The notes below the pieces were generated by a model, which did not search any database, had not been told where the DNA came from, and worked only from the letters and a program-made list of their open reading frames with translations. A program made the position numbers and the translations under genes. Below are positions 36,138 through 45,058 of a DNA stretch of 64,000 nucleotides, piece by piece; within the stretch, counting starts at the first letter, position 1, and each line of letters begins with the position of its first letter. This stretch comes from an uncultured Rhodopila sp. (GTDB lineage: Bacteria; Pseudomonadota; Alphaproteobacteria; Acetobacterales; Acetobacteraceae), in NCBI RefSeq assembly GCF_903915725.1, contig NZ_CAIWTY010000084.1, positions 62,001 to 126,000 of the forward strand. Reading direction: 5' to 3'.

Positions 36138-38090
36138 ATGGCGACGAAGCCCCTGGCTGCCGGCGATACCGCCACGGTAGAACACGAAGTCGAGACAACC
36201 TTGCTGGACGTTACGACGGTCGCTGTCAAGCGGCTGATCGCCAAGGGCAAGGAGCGCGGCTACATCACCTTCGATGAGCTGAACGCCATCCTGCCGCCGG
36301 AGCAGAACAGCTCCGAGCAGATCGAAGACGTGATGGCCAATTTCTCCGAAATGGGCATCCAGGTCGTCGAGAGCGAGGAATCCGAGGAAGGCGAAGCCCC
36401 CGCCGCCAAGGCCGAGAAGGCCGACGACGCCGAGGAAGAAGAGCAGACCGGCAACGTCGATGAGGCCAGCCTCGGCCGCACAGACGATCCGGTGCGCATG
36501 TACCTGCGCGAGATGGGCAGCGTCGAGTTGCTGTCGCGTGAGGGCGAAATCGCCATCGCCAAGAGGATCGAAGCCGGCCGCGACATGATGATCAACGGGC
36601 TGTGCGAAAGCCCGCTGACGTTCAAGGCGATCATCACCTGGCATGAGCAGCTCAAAGCCGGGCGCATGCTGCTGCGCGACATTGTCGATCTGGAAGCCAC
36701 CGATGGCGCGGGTGCGCCGGTGCCGGATGCGACCGAGCCGGTTGAGGGCGGGGGCGATGCGCCCGCCGCTGCTTTCCCCGCCAACGACGACATGGACGGC
36801 GACGATGAGGACGGCGGCCCTAGCATGTCGCTGTCCGCCCTGGAAGAGAAGCTGAAGCCCGAGGTGCTGGCAACCTTCGAGGAGATCGAGAACCTGTACA
36901 AGCGGCTGCACAAGATGCAGCACCGCCGGCTGGAGACGATCACCAGCGGCGAGGAAATGAGCCAGCGCTCGGAAAAAGGCTACGAGAAGACGCGCGAGGA
37001 ACTGGTCGAGAAAGTCGGCCAGGTGCGCCTGCACAACAACCGCATCGAGGAGCTGGTGACTCAGCTCAAGCTGCTGAATCAGCGGCTGACCACGCTGGAA
37101 GGCCAGCTCATGCGGATGGCGGAGGGCTGCAAGGTCAACCGTGAGGAGTTCCTGAAATACTACCGCGGCGCGGAGCTGGACCCGAACTGGCTGGAGCGGG
37201 TCGGCCAGTTGACCGGTAAGGGCTGGAAGCTGTTCGTCGCCAAGCACCCGACCGATATCGGCAAGGTGCGGGCGCAAATCGGCGCCGTCGCGAACGATGC
37301 CAGCCTGCCCATCGCCGAATTCCGCCGGGTGTATATGACGGTGTCGCGCGGGGAGCGTGACAGCGCCCGGGCGAAGAAGGAGATGATCGAGGCGAACCTG
37401 CGCCTGGTGATCTCCATCGCGAAGAAATATACCAACCGTGGGTTGCAGTTCCTGGATCTGATCCAGGAGGGCAATATCGGCCTGATGAAGGCGGTGGACA
37501 AATTCGAGTATCGCCGCGGGTATAAGTTCTCCACATATGCGACGTGGTGGATCCGGCAGGCGATTACCCGCTCGATCGCCGATCAGGCGCGGACGATCCG
37601 GATTCCGGTGCATATGATCGAGACGATCAACAAGCTGGTACGCACGAGCCGCCAGATGCTGCACGAGATCGGCCGTGAGCCGGCTCCGGAGGAACTGGCG
37701 GACAAGCTGGGGATGCCGCTGGAGAAAGTCCGGAAGGTCCTGAAGATCGCCAAGGAGCCGATCAGCCTGGAGACGCCGATTGGGGATGAGGAAGATTCTC
37801 ACCTGGGCGACTTCATCGAGGACAAGGCGGCGGTGATCCCGCTGGATGCGGCGATCCAGGCGAATCTGCGTGAGGCGACGACTCGGGTGCTGTCCTCGCT
37901 GACGCCGCGCGAGGAACGTGTGCTGCGCATGCGCTTCGGTATCGGCATGAACACCGACCACACGCTGGAGGAAGTCGGCCAGCAGTTCAACGTGACCCGC
38001 GAACGTATCCGCCAGATCGAGGCAAAGGCGCTGCGCAAGCTGAAGCACCCGAGCCGGAGCCGGAAGCTGCGGAGCTTCCTGGACGATTAG
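36138..38090 (+). CDS. rpoD: RNA polymerase primary sigma factor RpoD
   Basis: This is the housekeeping sigma70. It is 650 residues with region 1.1 at the N-terminus, an acidic linker, region 1.2 ([17 protein letters not shown]), the non-conserved region, regions 2.1-2.4 ([21 protein letters not shown]), region 3 ([11 protein letters not shown]-like [13 protein letters not shown]) and 4.2 HTH ([27 protein letters not shown]). The start has AAGGAG 8 bases upstream. It recognises promoters such as 2836-2863. Confidence 0.98.
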   Translation: MATKPLAAGDTATVEHEVETTLLDVTTVAVKRLIAKGKERGYITFDELNAILPPEQNSSEQIEDVMANFSEMGIQVVESEESEEGEAPAAKAEKADDAEEEEQTGNVDEASLGRTDDPVRMYLREMGSVELLSREGEIAIAKRIEAGRDMMINGLCESPLTFKAIITWHEQLKAGRMLLRDIVDLEATDGAGAPVPDATEPVEGGGDAPAAAFPANDDMDGDDEDGGPSMSLSALEEKLKPEVLATFEEIENLYKRLHKMQHRRLETITSGEEMSQRSEKGYEKTREELVEKVGQVRLHNNRIEELVTQLKLLNQRLTTLEGQLMRMAEGCKVNREEFLKYYRGAELDPNWLERVGQLTGKGWKLFVAKHPTDIGKVRAQIGAVANDASLPIAEFRRVYMTVSRGERDSARAKKEMIEANLRLVISIAKKYTNRGLQFLDLIQEGNIGLMKAVDKFEYRRGYKFSTYATWWIRQAITRSIADQARTIRIPVHMIETINKLVRTSRQMLHEIGREPAPEELADKLGMPLEKVRKVLKIAKEPISLETPIGDEEDSHLGDFIEDKAAVIPLDAAIQANLREATTRVLSSLTPREERVLRMRFGIGMNTDHTLEEVGQQFNVTRERIRQIEAKALRKLKHPSRSRKLRSFLDD

Positions 38091-38161
38091 GGGGCTCGCC
38101 GCCGCCTATTCTTCATAGGCACCGAAGAGCGAACTCAACCCGTCATGGCGGCTGCAGCATG

Positions 38162-38179
38162 CCCCGGCGAAGGCCGGGG
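38162..38179. repeat. Hairpin CCCCGGC-loop-GCCGGGG after rpoD
   Basis: A 7-bp perfect GC stem with a GAAG loop lies 70 bases after the rpoD stop, between two half-copies (CGTCATGGCG at 38141 and 38191) of the dispersed repeat. It may help end rpoD transcripts, though no U-tract follows. Confidence 0.45.
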
Positions 38180-38190
38180 GCCGTCCCGCT

Positions 38191-38228
38191 CGTCATGGCG
38201 GGCGAAGGCCCGCCATCCACGCCTTCGG
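38191..38228. repeat. Dispersed palindromic repeat, copy B (left half only)
   Basis: The left half of the family (CGTCATGGCGGGCGAAGG through ATCCACGCCTTCGG) is present without its right half. It lies just upstream of the vapBC operator. The truncation coincides with the edge of the toxin-antitoxin cluster. Confidence 0.65.
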
Positions 38229-38261
38229 AGGCGGCAACCCTTGCTTTGTCCGCGGTGAATT

Positions 38262-38285
38262 CTTACTCTTACCTGTAAGAGTAAG
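38262..38285. promoter_or_regulatory. vapBC operator palindrome
   Basis: CTTACTCTTAC and GTAAGAGTAAG form a perfect 11-bp inverted repeat with a 2-base spacer. It ends exactly where the AGGAGGG ribosome-binding site of vapB begins. AbrB-fold VapB antitoxins bind such sites to repress their own operon, so this is very likely the autoregulatory operator. Confidence 0.75.
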
Positions 38286-38294
38286 GAGGGCGAA

Positions 38295-38531
38295 ATGCGT
38301 ATCACATCCAAAGGCCAGGTGACGATCCCTGCCGATATTCGGGAGCAGGCCGGGCTGCTGCCTCATACGGACGTCGAATTTCACTTCGACGGCACGGACG
38401 TGAAGCTCGTTCGGACCGCTGCCAGGAACGCCGATGGTAGAGGCGCCCGCGTGGTTGCGCATCTGCGAGCGCACCCGGGCGATGTGCCCATGAGCACGGA
38501 AGAGATCATGGCCCTGACCCGCGGCGAGTAA
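38295..38531 (+). CDS. vapB: VapB-type antitoxin (AbrB/MazE fold)
   Basis: It is 78 residues. The swapped-hairpin AbrB domain is at the N-terminus (MRITSKGQVTIPADIREQAGLLP), and the C-terminal 30 or so residues (VPMSTEEIMALTRGE) form the toxin-neutralising tail. It has a strong GGAGGG start site and an adjoining perfect palindrome. The stop codon is directly followed by the toxin ATG. Confidence 0.92.
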   Translation: MRITSKGQVTIPADIREQAGLLPHTDVEFHFDGTDVKLVRTAARNADGRGARVVAHLRAHPGDVPMSTEEIMALTRGE

Positions 38532-38939
38532 ATGTCTGCTGTTTTGGTGGACAGCAATGTCCTGCTCGACCTGACCGCCATCGACAGCGATTGGACGGAC
38601 TGGTCGGCCCGGGCGCTTGAAGCCGCCTCCGACCGGTTCCGGTTGGTCATCAACGCGGTGATCTACGGCGAGGTCTCGGTGCGCTATTCGCGCATCGAGG
38701 AGCTCGATCTGGCGTTACCGGAAGCGTTGTTTGAACGGGAGGAACTGCCATACGAAGCGGCGTTCCTGGCCGGAAAGGCGTTTCGTAGGTATCGGCAAAG
38801 CGGGGGTACGCGGCGGTCGCCGCTGCCGGATTTCCTTATCGGCGCCCATGCAGCCATTGCGGGATATCAGCTTCTGACCCGGGATATCGCGCGGTATCGG
38901 ACGTATTTCCCGCACCTGCGCCTGATCGCTCCGGACTGA
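38532..38939 (+). CDS. vapC: VapC-type PIN-domain ribonuclease toxin
   Basis: It is 135 residues. PIN acidic residues are recognisable: Asp in VLVDSNVLLDL, Glu in VIYGEVSV, Asp in LPDFLIGAHA and Asp in LLTRDIARYRTYF, the Mg2+-binding set of VapC RNases that cleave tRNA or rRNA. The gene abuts vapB with no gap. The target RNA is unknown. Confidence 0.92.
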   Translation: MSAVLVDSNVLLDLTAIDSDWTDWSARALEAASDRFRLVINAVIYGEVSVRYSRIEELDLALPEALFEREELPYEAAFLAGKAFRRYRQSGGTRRSPLPDFLIGAHAAIAGYQLLTRDIARYRTYFPHLRLIAPD

Positions 38940-38977
38940 CAGAGCGACGGGCGGGGCGAAGAAAAACGTTGGACGGG

Positions 38978-39049
38978 ATGCTCGGCGGCGACCTGACGGA
39001 TTTGATGCGCGTCCGGCGCTACCTGGACTCCGAACGCGGCGGATGGTGA
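38978..39049 (+). pseudogene. Remnant of a Xre/MbcA (DUF2384) antitoxin
   Basis: A 23-codon frame (MLGGDLTDLMRVRRYLD, ending GGW) resembles the C-terminal end of Xre-MbcA-ParS antitoxins, whose LGG..P.DL and R...YL motifs sit just before the stop. It overlaps the RES toxin start, as real antitoxins of this type do. The frame is open back to the vapC end, but nothing of the N-terminal HTH is recognisable, so the gene appears cut short at the vapC junction. Confidence 0.45.
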
Positions 39050-39756
39050 TCGACTCTGAGTCGATCCCGCTCCGCAAGGTTACCTGGCGGCGTGCCGTCA
39101 GGATCATCAGAAGCCTCTATCCACCGATCGACCTGTTCGAGGACATTGCCGATCCCGCCGACTGGGCGCTGCTGATCTCCGCGGAACAGAAAACCAACCC
39201 GCGCCTGATGGAGACCTTCGGCAACCTCGATCTCGTGCCGCCCGGCAGACGCGTCGGCGGTCCGGGTGCGTCCTGGCTGATGGCGCCGTTCACCCACATC
39301 AGTACCGATCGCCCGAGCCGGTTCAGCGACGGCCGTTTCGGCGTGCTGTACGCCGGGAAAACCTTCGAGGTCGCGCTGTTCGAAACCATGCACCATCACG
39401 CCCGTTTCATGGCAGCGACGGCCGAGCAACCCGGATGGACCTCCCGGTTTCGCGAAATCGTTCTGGATATCGATGCGCGCCTGCACGACATCGGCGCCAA
39501 CGCCGGCAACGGCCCGGTGCTGGCGCCCGACGATTATACCGAGAGCCAGCCTCTCGGTTCACGCCTGCACGGCCTCGGTTCGGACGGCGTCGTCTGTCCG
39601 AGCGTGCGGTCTCCGGGCGGCGCGTGCGCGGGCTTGTTCTACCCCGATTGTGCCTCGGTTCCGACGCAGGGGCGGCATTTGGACTACCACTGGAATGGCA
39701 TGGCGGTGGACCTGTACCGGGAGATCGGCACCGGACAGGTATACCGTGTCGTCTGA
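39043..39756 (+). CDS. RES-domain toxin (NAD+ phosphorylase type)
   Basis: It is 237 residues. The RES core shows RFGVLYAGKTFEVALFETMHHHARFM, matching the conserved Arg and Glu region of RES toxins such as MbcT that degrade NAD+. C-terminally, LGSRLHGLGSDGVVCPSVRSPGG and the Tyr/His-rich end also fit. The usual antitoxin gene immediately upstream is reduced to a remnant. Either the toxin is neutralised by an antitoxin encoded elsewhere, or it has lost activity. Confidence 0.85.
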   Translation: MVIDSESIPLRKVTWRRAVRIIRSLYPPIDLFEDIADPADWALLISAEQKTNPRLMETFGNLDLVPPGRRVGGPGASWLMAPFTHISTDRPSRFSDGRFGVLYAGKTFEVALFETMHHHARFMAATAEQPGWTSRFREIVLDIDARLHDIGANAGNGPVLAPDDYTESQPLGSRLHGLGSDGVVCPSVRSPGGACAGLFYPDCASVPTQGRHLDYHWNGMAVDLYREIGTGQVYRVV

Positions 39757-39798
39757 TCCGGCTTGCCGCGACTCGGGCGGCGGTAGTACGGTGACGAA

Positions 39799-41055
39799 GT
39801 GGCAACATTCCGCTTCCTGCACTGCGCTGACCTGCATCTCGACAGCCCGTTGCGCGGGCTGGAGGCGAACCCGGATGCCCCGGCCGATCGCATCCGCCGA
39901 GCCACCCGCCGCGCGCTGGAAAACCTGGTCGATTTCGTCCTGCGCGAAAAACTGGATTTCGTCGTCGCCGCCGGCGATCTCTACGACGGCGACTGGCAGG
40001 ATTGGCGCACCGGCCAGTTCCTAATTTCCCAGATCGGCCGCCTGACCGCCGCCGGGATTCCCTTCGTCGCCATCCGCGGCAACCACGACGCCGAGAGCGT
40101 CATCACCCGCCGCCTGCGCATGCCCCACCTGCTGGACACCAAACGACCGGAAACGATCCGCCTGCCCAACATGCCGGTGTCGATCCACGGCCAGAGTTTC
40201 GCGACACGCGCCGTCACCGCCAACCTGGCCAAGGATTATCCCGCCGCCGACGCTGACCGTTTCAACATAGGATTGTTGCACACCTCGGTGGACGGCCGCG
40301 AGGGCCACGACAGCTACGCGCCCTGCTCAGTCGAGCAACTCAGCGGCCACGGCTACCATTACTGGGCGCTCGGCCACGTGCATCAGCGGGAAGTGCTGTC
40401 GGACACACCCTGGATCGTCTTCCCCGGCAATCTGCAAGGCCGGCACATCAACGAATCCGGCGCGAAAGGCGCCACCCTGGTCACAGTCATCAACGACCGC
40501 GTCGCCAAAGTCGAACCCATCATCCTGGACGACGTCCGCTGGGCCAGGATCGAGGTGGCAATTCCATCCGACGCCGACGAGGATGCCGCCCTCGCCCTGA
40601 CCCGGACCCGCTTGCTGGCCGCTTACGAACAAGCCGGCGGCCGCCTGCTCGCAACCCGGATCGGTCTTTCCGGCACCTGCGCCGCGCACGCCGCCTTCAG
40701 CGCCAACGTGCACGGCGCGCGGGAAAAACTGCGCGCCGAGGCGATGACGATCGACGGCCCCGATGCCATCTGGACAGAAACGATCACCATCGCCACCCGG
40801 CCGATGATCGATACTGCATCGCTGAAAAACCGCGAAGACGCCATTGGGCGCCTGGTCTGCGCGCTCGAAACGATCGACCCGGCCCAGCTCGGCGGTGTGC
40901 TGAAACCGTACGCTGAGAAACTGCTCGGCCACGCCTCCTGGCCACGCCTGGAACTCGCCGACAACCCGCTGGTCAAGGCCGCCGACGGAGAGATTTCGCC
41001 CGAACTGATCGAACGCGCCCGCGACCTGCTGCTGGCGCGGATCGCCGAGGGCTGA
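39799..41055 (+). CDS. DNA repair exonuclease, YhaO/SbcD-like phosphoesterase
   Basis: It is 418 residues from a GTG start. The calcineurin-like metallophosphatase motifs are complete: HCADLHLDSP near residue 9, AAGDLYDGDW, RGNHDAES and GHVH (ALGHVHQRE). Such proteins are SbcD/Mre11-like nucleases that pair with an SbcC/Rad50-like ATPase. The partner gene starts 3 bases after its stop. The shorter YhaO architecture is assigned because the partner is YhaN-like. Confidence 0.88.
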   Translation: MATFRFLHCADLHLDSPLRGLEANPDAPADRIRRATRRALENLVDFVLREKLDFVVAAGDLYDGDWQDWRTGQFLISQIGRLTAAGIPFVAIRGNHDAESVITRRLRMPHLLDTKRPETIRLPNMPVSIHGQSFATRAVTANLAKDYPAADADRFNIGLLHTSVDGREGHDSYAPCSVEQLSGHGYHYWALGHVHQREVLSDTPWIVFPGNLQGRHINESGAKGATLVTVINDRVAKVEPIILDDVRWARIEVAIPSDADEDAALALTRTRLLAAYEQAGGRLLATRIGLSGTCAAHAAFSANVHGAREKLRAEAMTIDGPDAIWTETITIATRPMIDTASLKNREDAIGRLVCALETIDPAQLGGVLKPYAEKLLGHASWPRLELADNPLVKAADGEISPELIERARDLLLARIAEG

Positions 41056-41058
41056 ACC

Positions 41059-44000
41059 ATGCGCCTGACCGCCCTGATCCTGAACAAATACGGCTGCTTC
41101 GACGACGAGCGGATCGCCTTCGACCCCCGCCCCGGCGTGCTGAACCTGCTGGTCGCCCCGAACGGCGCCGGCAAGTCCGTGCTGCGCACCGCCTTCGGCG
41201 ACCTGTTGTTCGGCATCCACGGCCAGACCCCGATGGCTTTCCGCTTCGGCTATCCCGGCATGCGCATCACGGCCGACATCCTGCAACAGGACGGCTCCAC
41301 CCTGACCATCGGGCGGCGCAAGGCGCGCGGCAACACCCTGACGGCAGCAGATGGCAGCGAACTCGACCCCGCCGTTGCCGGGGCGCTGCTCGGCGCCCGC
41401 GACCGCCTGCTCCTGGAGCGTCTTTTCGCCCTCGACACCGATCTGCTGCGCAAGGGCGGCAAGGCGTTGCTGGACACCGGCGGCGATCTCGCCAGCGCCT
41501 TGCTCTCCGCATCCGGCGGCATTCGCGAAGCGCGCCAGTTGTTGCGCGCGCTGGAAAAGGAACGAGACGAGCTCGCACCGGTGCGCCGGGCCTCGCAGCG
41601 GCCGTATTACCGGGCGCTGGACAGCTACACCGACGCACGCCGCCGCATCGCTGTCGCGCAGCTCAAGCCGGACGAACGCCAGGCGCAGCAGGACAGGCTG
41701 GACGAACTGGAACGCCAGCAACACGAACACAACCGCAAGGCCGAAGCCGCCTCGGCGGAAATCTCCCGCCTGGAACGCATCCGCCGCGTGCGTCCGTTGC
41801 TGGCGGAACGCGACGAAGCCGCGGCCTGGCTCGCAGCCAACCCCGATGCCCCCGTTTTGCCAGCCGATTTGCGCACGCGCCTCAACGACGCCCACATAGG
41901 CTTCATAAAAGCCGAGACCGACGCCGGCAACGCGGCTCACGGTCTGGCAACGATCGAGGCGCAGGCCAGTGCCATCACGATCGATGCCGCGCTGCTGGCC
42001 GAAGCCGCCGCGATCGAAGCCCTGGTGAACGAGGCCGGCGCAGCCCGCAAGGCAACGGCCGATTTGCCGGGCATAACCGCGCAGCACGAAGCGAAACTGG
42101 CTCGCCTTGCCGACATGTTGCGGCAACTCGGCAGCGACTTGCCGCCAATGCGGGCGGGGGACGTGATTCCGCAGCGGGCGCTGCGGGCAAGGACGCAGCG
42201 GCTGATTCGTGACTATACAGAACCGATGACCGCGATGCGCGACGCGCCCGCGCAACGTGCCAACCGAACGCGCGAGCTCGCGGAGATCGATCGCAAACTG
42301 GCAGAGTCGCCTGTCCCACCCGACCTCCACATCCTCGAAGCCCTGATGCGCGATATCGGGGATCCAATTGCGCGTCACGAAGATGCCTTACGAGCTCAGG
42401 CAGAAACCGCGGCGGCACTGGCCGGGGCGCTGGCGCGCGTGCCGGGCTGGCATGGCGATGCCGCGGAACTTGCCGCCCTGAAGCCGCTGACCGCCGACCT
42501 CTTTGTGCGGCAAGACAAGGAAGTCGGCACCGCGACCACCAGCGAAACGTTAGCGCGGCAAAGCCACGCCATGGAAGAAAAGGCGCTGCAAGCGGCACGT
42601 GCCAAGCTGTCGGATCTCGCGGGCGGCGGCACCGTTCCGGACGCGGAAGCGATCGAACATGCCCGTGCCCGTCGCGACGCCGCATGGCGCCTGATCTACC
42701 GGCACGCCTTCACCACCGACAAACCCACGCCCGAAGAAGGCTCCGCGGTCACCGGCGGCACGCCGCTGCCACTGGCGTTCGAACGGGCCATGGCCGCGGC
42801 CGACAAATTGGCGGACGACCGCGCCAGCGCCTCCGATCTTCTCGCCCGCATCGACGAAGCCCGACGCACTGTCGCATCGCAAGAGCAACGTGTTGTTCAG
42901 GCAGCAGATCATTTGCGCATCGAACAGGAAGCGGCCGATGCCGCCCGCCGCGCCTGGATGCAGATTTGCGCGCCGCTGTCATTGGGCCCCTCGCCCGCAT
43001 TATCCGACGTCCAGACCTTCATCGCCGCGCGGGAAAAAGTGCTCGAGGCTGTGGCCCGTCATGCCGGCACCACGCATGTCGTGGAAGCGCTGGCCGCCAA
43101 ACACGCAGCCTGGACATCGCGGCTTGCGCAGCTGCTGCCGCCCCCGCACGGCGATCTGGCGTCATTGCTCTCCAGCGCGCGGCGCGCCCTGGACGAAGGC
43201 AGCAAACTGGAAAAAACGCGCCGCGATCTCGAAACCAAACGCGCGGTGGCCGAAAAGGAACTGCACGAGACCGAAACAAAGGTGACCGAGGCGGAGCAGC
43301 GCCTGCAATCCTGGCGCACCGACTGGCAGGCCTTGCTGACCGACCTCAATCGCCCCGCCGGCGAAGAACCCGCTGTCACCGAGGAGGTGCTGCATCTGCT
43401 GACGGACATCGACAAGGAAAACCAGGCCGCCGCCGCGCTGTCGATCAGGATTGACGACATGAAGCGCGATATCGATCGTTTCGGGCACTCGGTGCGCTCG
43501 GTCGCCGCCAGGTTCGCCGGCGCGGAAGGCGACCCTTTCGACGTCACCCGGGATCTGGCGAAACGCCTGGCAGGACAGAAAGAACAGCAGAAACAGCAAG
43601 ACCTTCTGAACCAACAACGCAACGTTGCGGCAGAGGCCGCTTCCGGGACGGGCCTCGCGCTGGATCAGGCGCGATCCGTCCGCGCGGCGATGCTGTCTCA
43701 GATTGGTGTCGATACAATCGATTCCGCCGAAGCGCGCCTGAGCCAGGCCGAGACCCGTGCGCGCTACGAACTGCAACGCAGTCTAGCGGATACGAAACTG
43801 CGCGAAGCTGGCGACGCGATTCCGGCCGAACAGCTTCGTGCTGAAGCCGCATCGGTGCCCGCCGACGAAGTGCAGGGCCGCCACGACACCCTGGTCGAAG
43901 ACCGCCGCGCTGCCGGCGAAGCGGCACAGGCCGTGCTGAAGGATCTGACCGAACTGCGCATCCTCATGGCGCAGCAGGCCGCCGACACCAACATCAATGC

Positions 44001-44556
44001 CGCCGCAGCCGATCGGCAGGCCGCCGTGGCGGGGGTGGCGAATACGCTGGATGAGGCGCTGCTGCTGCACACCGCCGCCTCGATGCTCGACCTGGCGCTG
44101 AAATCCGTGGAGGAAACCGGCGATTCCGGATTGCTGCTGCGAATCGGCACGATCTTCCAGGCGCTGACCTTGGGCACCTATGCGCGCGTCACCAGCGAAA
44201 CGGATGGCGACAGCGCCGCGCGCCTGGTGTTGGTGCAACAGGCCTTTCCCGAGGAGCGGCAAGCCGTCGACCAGCTCTCGGAAGGCACGCGCGACCAGCT
44301 TTTCCTGGCGCTGCGCGTCGCCGAGATCGAACGCCATCTGACTGGTGCGACCCCGCTGCCGTTCATCGGCGACGACATCCTGCAGACCTTCGACGATGAA
44401 CGCGCCCTGGCCGCGATGCGGGTGCTGACGGACCTCAGCCACCGCACCCAGATCATTCTGCTAACGCATCACCAGCATGTGGTGGATTTGTCGGCGCGGC
44501 TGCCGGCGGGAAGCGTGCATGTGTGCGAGCGGGAGGCGGCGCTAAGCGTAGGCTGA
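41059..44556 (+). CDS. YhaN-like Rad50/SbcC-type ATPase
   Basis: It is 1165 residues. Walker A APNGAGKS lies at about residue 35, followed by FGDLLFG. A long central coiled coil (roughly 170-1000, rich in Glu, Arg, Ala and Gln heptads) carries no zinc-hook CxxC that I can see. The C-terminal ABC signature region is LSEGTRDQLFLALRVAEIE, with Walker B FIGDDILQTFDDERAL and LLTHHQH. It forms a double-strand-break processing complex with the upstream nuclease. Confidence 0.87.
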   Translation: MRLTALILNKYGCFDDERIAFDPRPGVLNLLVAPNGAGKSVLRTAFGDLLFGIHGQTPMAFRFGYPGMRITADILQQDGSTLTIGRRKARGNTLTAADGSELDPAVAGALLGARDRLLLERLFALDTDLLRKGGKALLDTGGDLASALLSASGGIREARQLLRALEKERDELAPVRRASQRPYYRALDSYTDARRRIAVAQLKPDERQAQQDRLDELERQQHEHNRKAEAASAEISRLERIRRVRPLLAERDEAAAWLAANPDAPVLPADLRTRLNDAHIGFIKAETDAGNAAHGLATIEAQASAITIDAALLAEAAAIEALVNEAGAARKATADLPGITAQHEAKLARLADMLRQLGSDLPPMRAGDVIPQRALRARTQRLIRDYTEPMTAMRDAPAQRANRTRELAEIDRKLAESPVPPDLHILEALMRDIGDPIARHEDALRAQAETAAALAGALARVPGWHGDAAELAALKPLTADLFVRQDKEVGTATTSETLARQSHAMEEKALQAARAKLSDLAGGGTVPDAEAIEHARARRDAAWRLIYRHAFTTDKPTPEEGSAVTGGTPLPLAFERAMAAADKLADDRASASDLLARIDEARRTVASQEQRVVQAADHLRIEQEAADAARRAWMQICAPLSLGPSPALSDVQTFIAAREKVLEAVARHAGTTHVVEALAAKHAAWTSRLAQLLPPPHGDLASLLSSARRALDEGSKLEKTRRDLETKRAVAEKELHETETKVTEAEQRLQSWRTDWQALLTDLNRPAGEEPAVTEEVLHLLTDIDKENQAAAALSIRIDDMKRDIDRFGHSVRSVAARFAGAEGDPFDVTRDLAKRLAGQKEQQKQQDLLNQQRNVAAEAASGTGLALDQARSVRAAMLSQIGVDTIDSAEARLSQAETRARYELQRSLADTKLREAGDAIPAEQLRAEAASVPADEVQGRHDTLVEDRRAAGEAAQAVLKDLTELRILMAQQAADTNINAAAADRQAAVAGVANTLDEALLLHTAASMLDLALKSVEETGDSGLLLRIGTIFQALTLGTYARVTSETDGDSAARLVLVQQAFPEERQAVDQLSEGTRDQLFLALRVAEIERHLTGATPLPFIGDDILQTFDDERALAAMRVLTDLSHRTQIILLTHHQHVVDLSARLPAGSVHVCEREAALSVG

Positions 44557-44572
44557 ACCCCACGCAATAGGC

Positions 44573-45058
44573 CTACCCGCCGGTAAACTCCGCAAACGCC
44601 TGCGCCAGCACCTCGTAAATCGGCCGCTTGAACGCCACCGCCAGCGCCGGAAGCTCCGTCAGCTCCACCCAGCGCCACGCGTCGAACTCCGGATGCGGAT
44701 CGAGATCCAGCCGGATCTCCGAATCCTCGCCCAGGAACCGCATCGCGAACCACCGCTGGCGCTGGCCGCGATACTTCCCGCGCGACGGATTCCGGACCAG
44801 ATCCGCCGGGAAGTCATAGCTCAGCCACTCCGGATACTCGCCGATGACCACGGCATTGCGGGTGCCGATCTCCTCCTGGAGCTCGCGGAAGACGGCGACA
44901 CCGGGGTCTTCGGCGCCATCGATGCCGCCCTGCGGCAGTTGCCAGCCCCCGGGCGCACCCTCGGCATTCGGCATGTCGGCGCGGCGGGCGACGAACACCA
45001 GCCCGGCGCGGTTGAACAGCACGGCGCCGACATTGGGCCGGTAAGGCAGATCGCTCAT
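44573..45058 (-). CDS. rppH: RNA pyrophosphohydrolase
   Basis: RppH removes pyrophosphate from 5'-triphosphorylated mRNA, triggering decay. It is 161 residues. The Nudix box is GGIDGAEDPGVAVFRELQEEIG, preceded by WQLPQGG, and the family-specific PADLVRN..GKYRGQRQRWF follows. Its ATG overlaps the yibQ stop by 4 bases. Confidence 0.95.
   Translation of the reverse strand: MSDLPYRPNVGAVLFNRAGLVFVARRADMPNAEGAPGGWQLPQGGIDGAEDPGVAVFRELQEEIGTRNAVVIGEYPEWLSYDFPADLVRNPSRGKYRGQRQRWFAMRFLGEDSEIRLDLDPHPEFDAWRWVELTELPALAVAFKRPIYEVLAQAFAEFTGG

Noticed and set aside
36081-38048. A 655-codon frame opposite rpoD
   Set aside because: It is antisense to rpoD, with Leu/Arg/His repeat-like composition and no recognisable domain.
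40327-42378. A 683-codon frame opposite the YhaO/YhaN genes
   Set aside because: It is antisense to two genes with clear motifs, and no motif or start signal is found on this strand.
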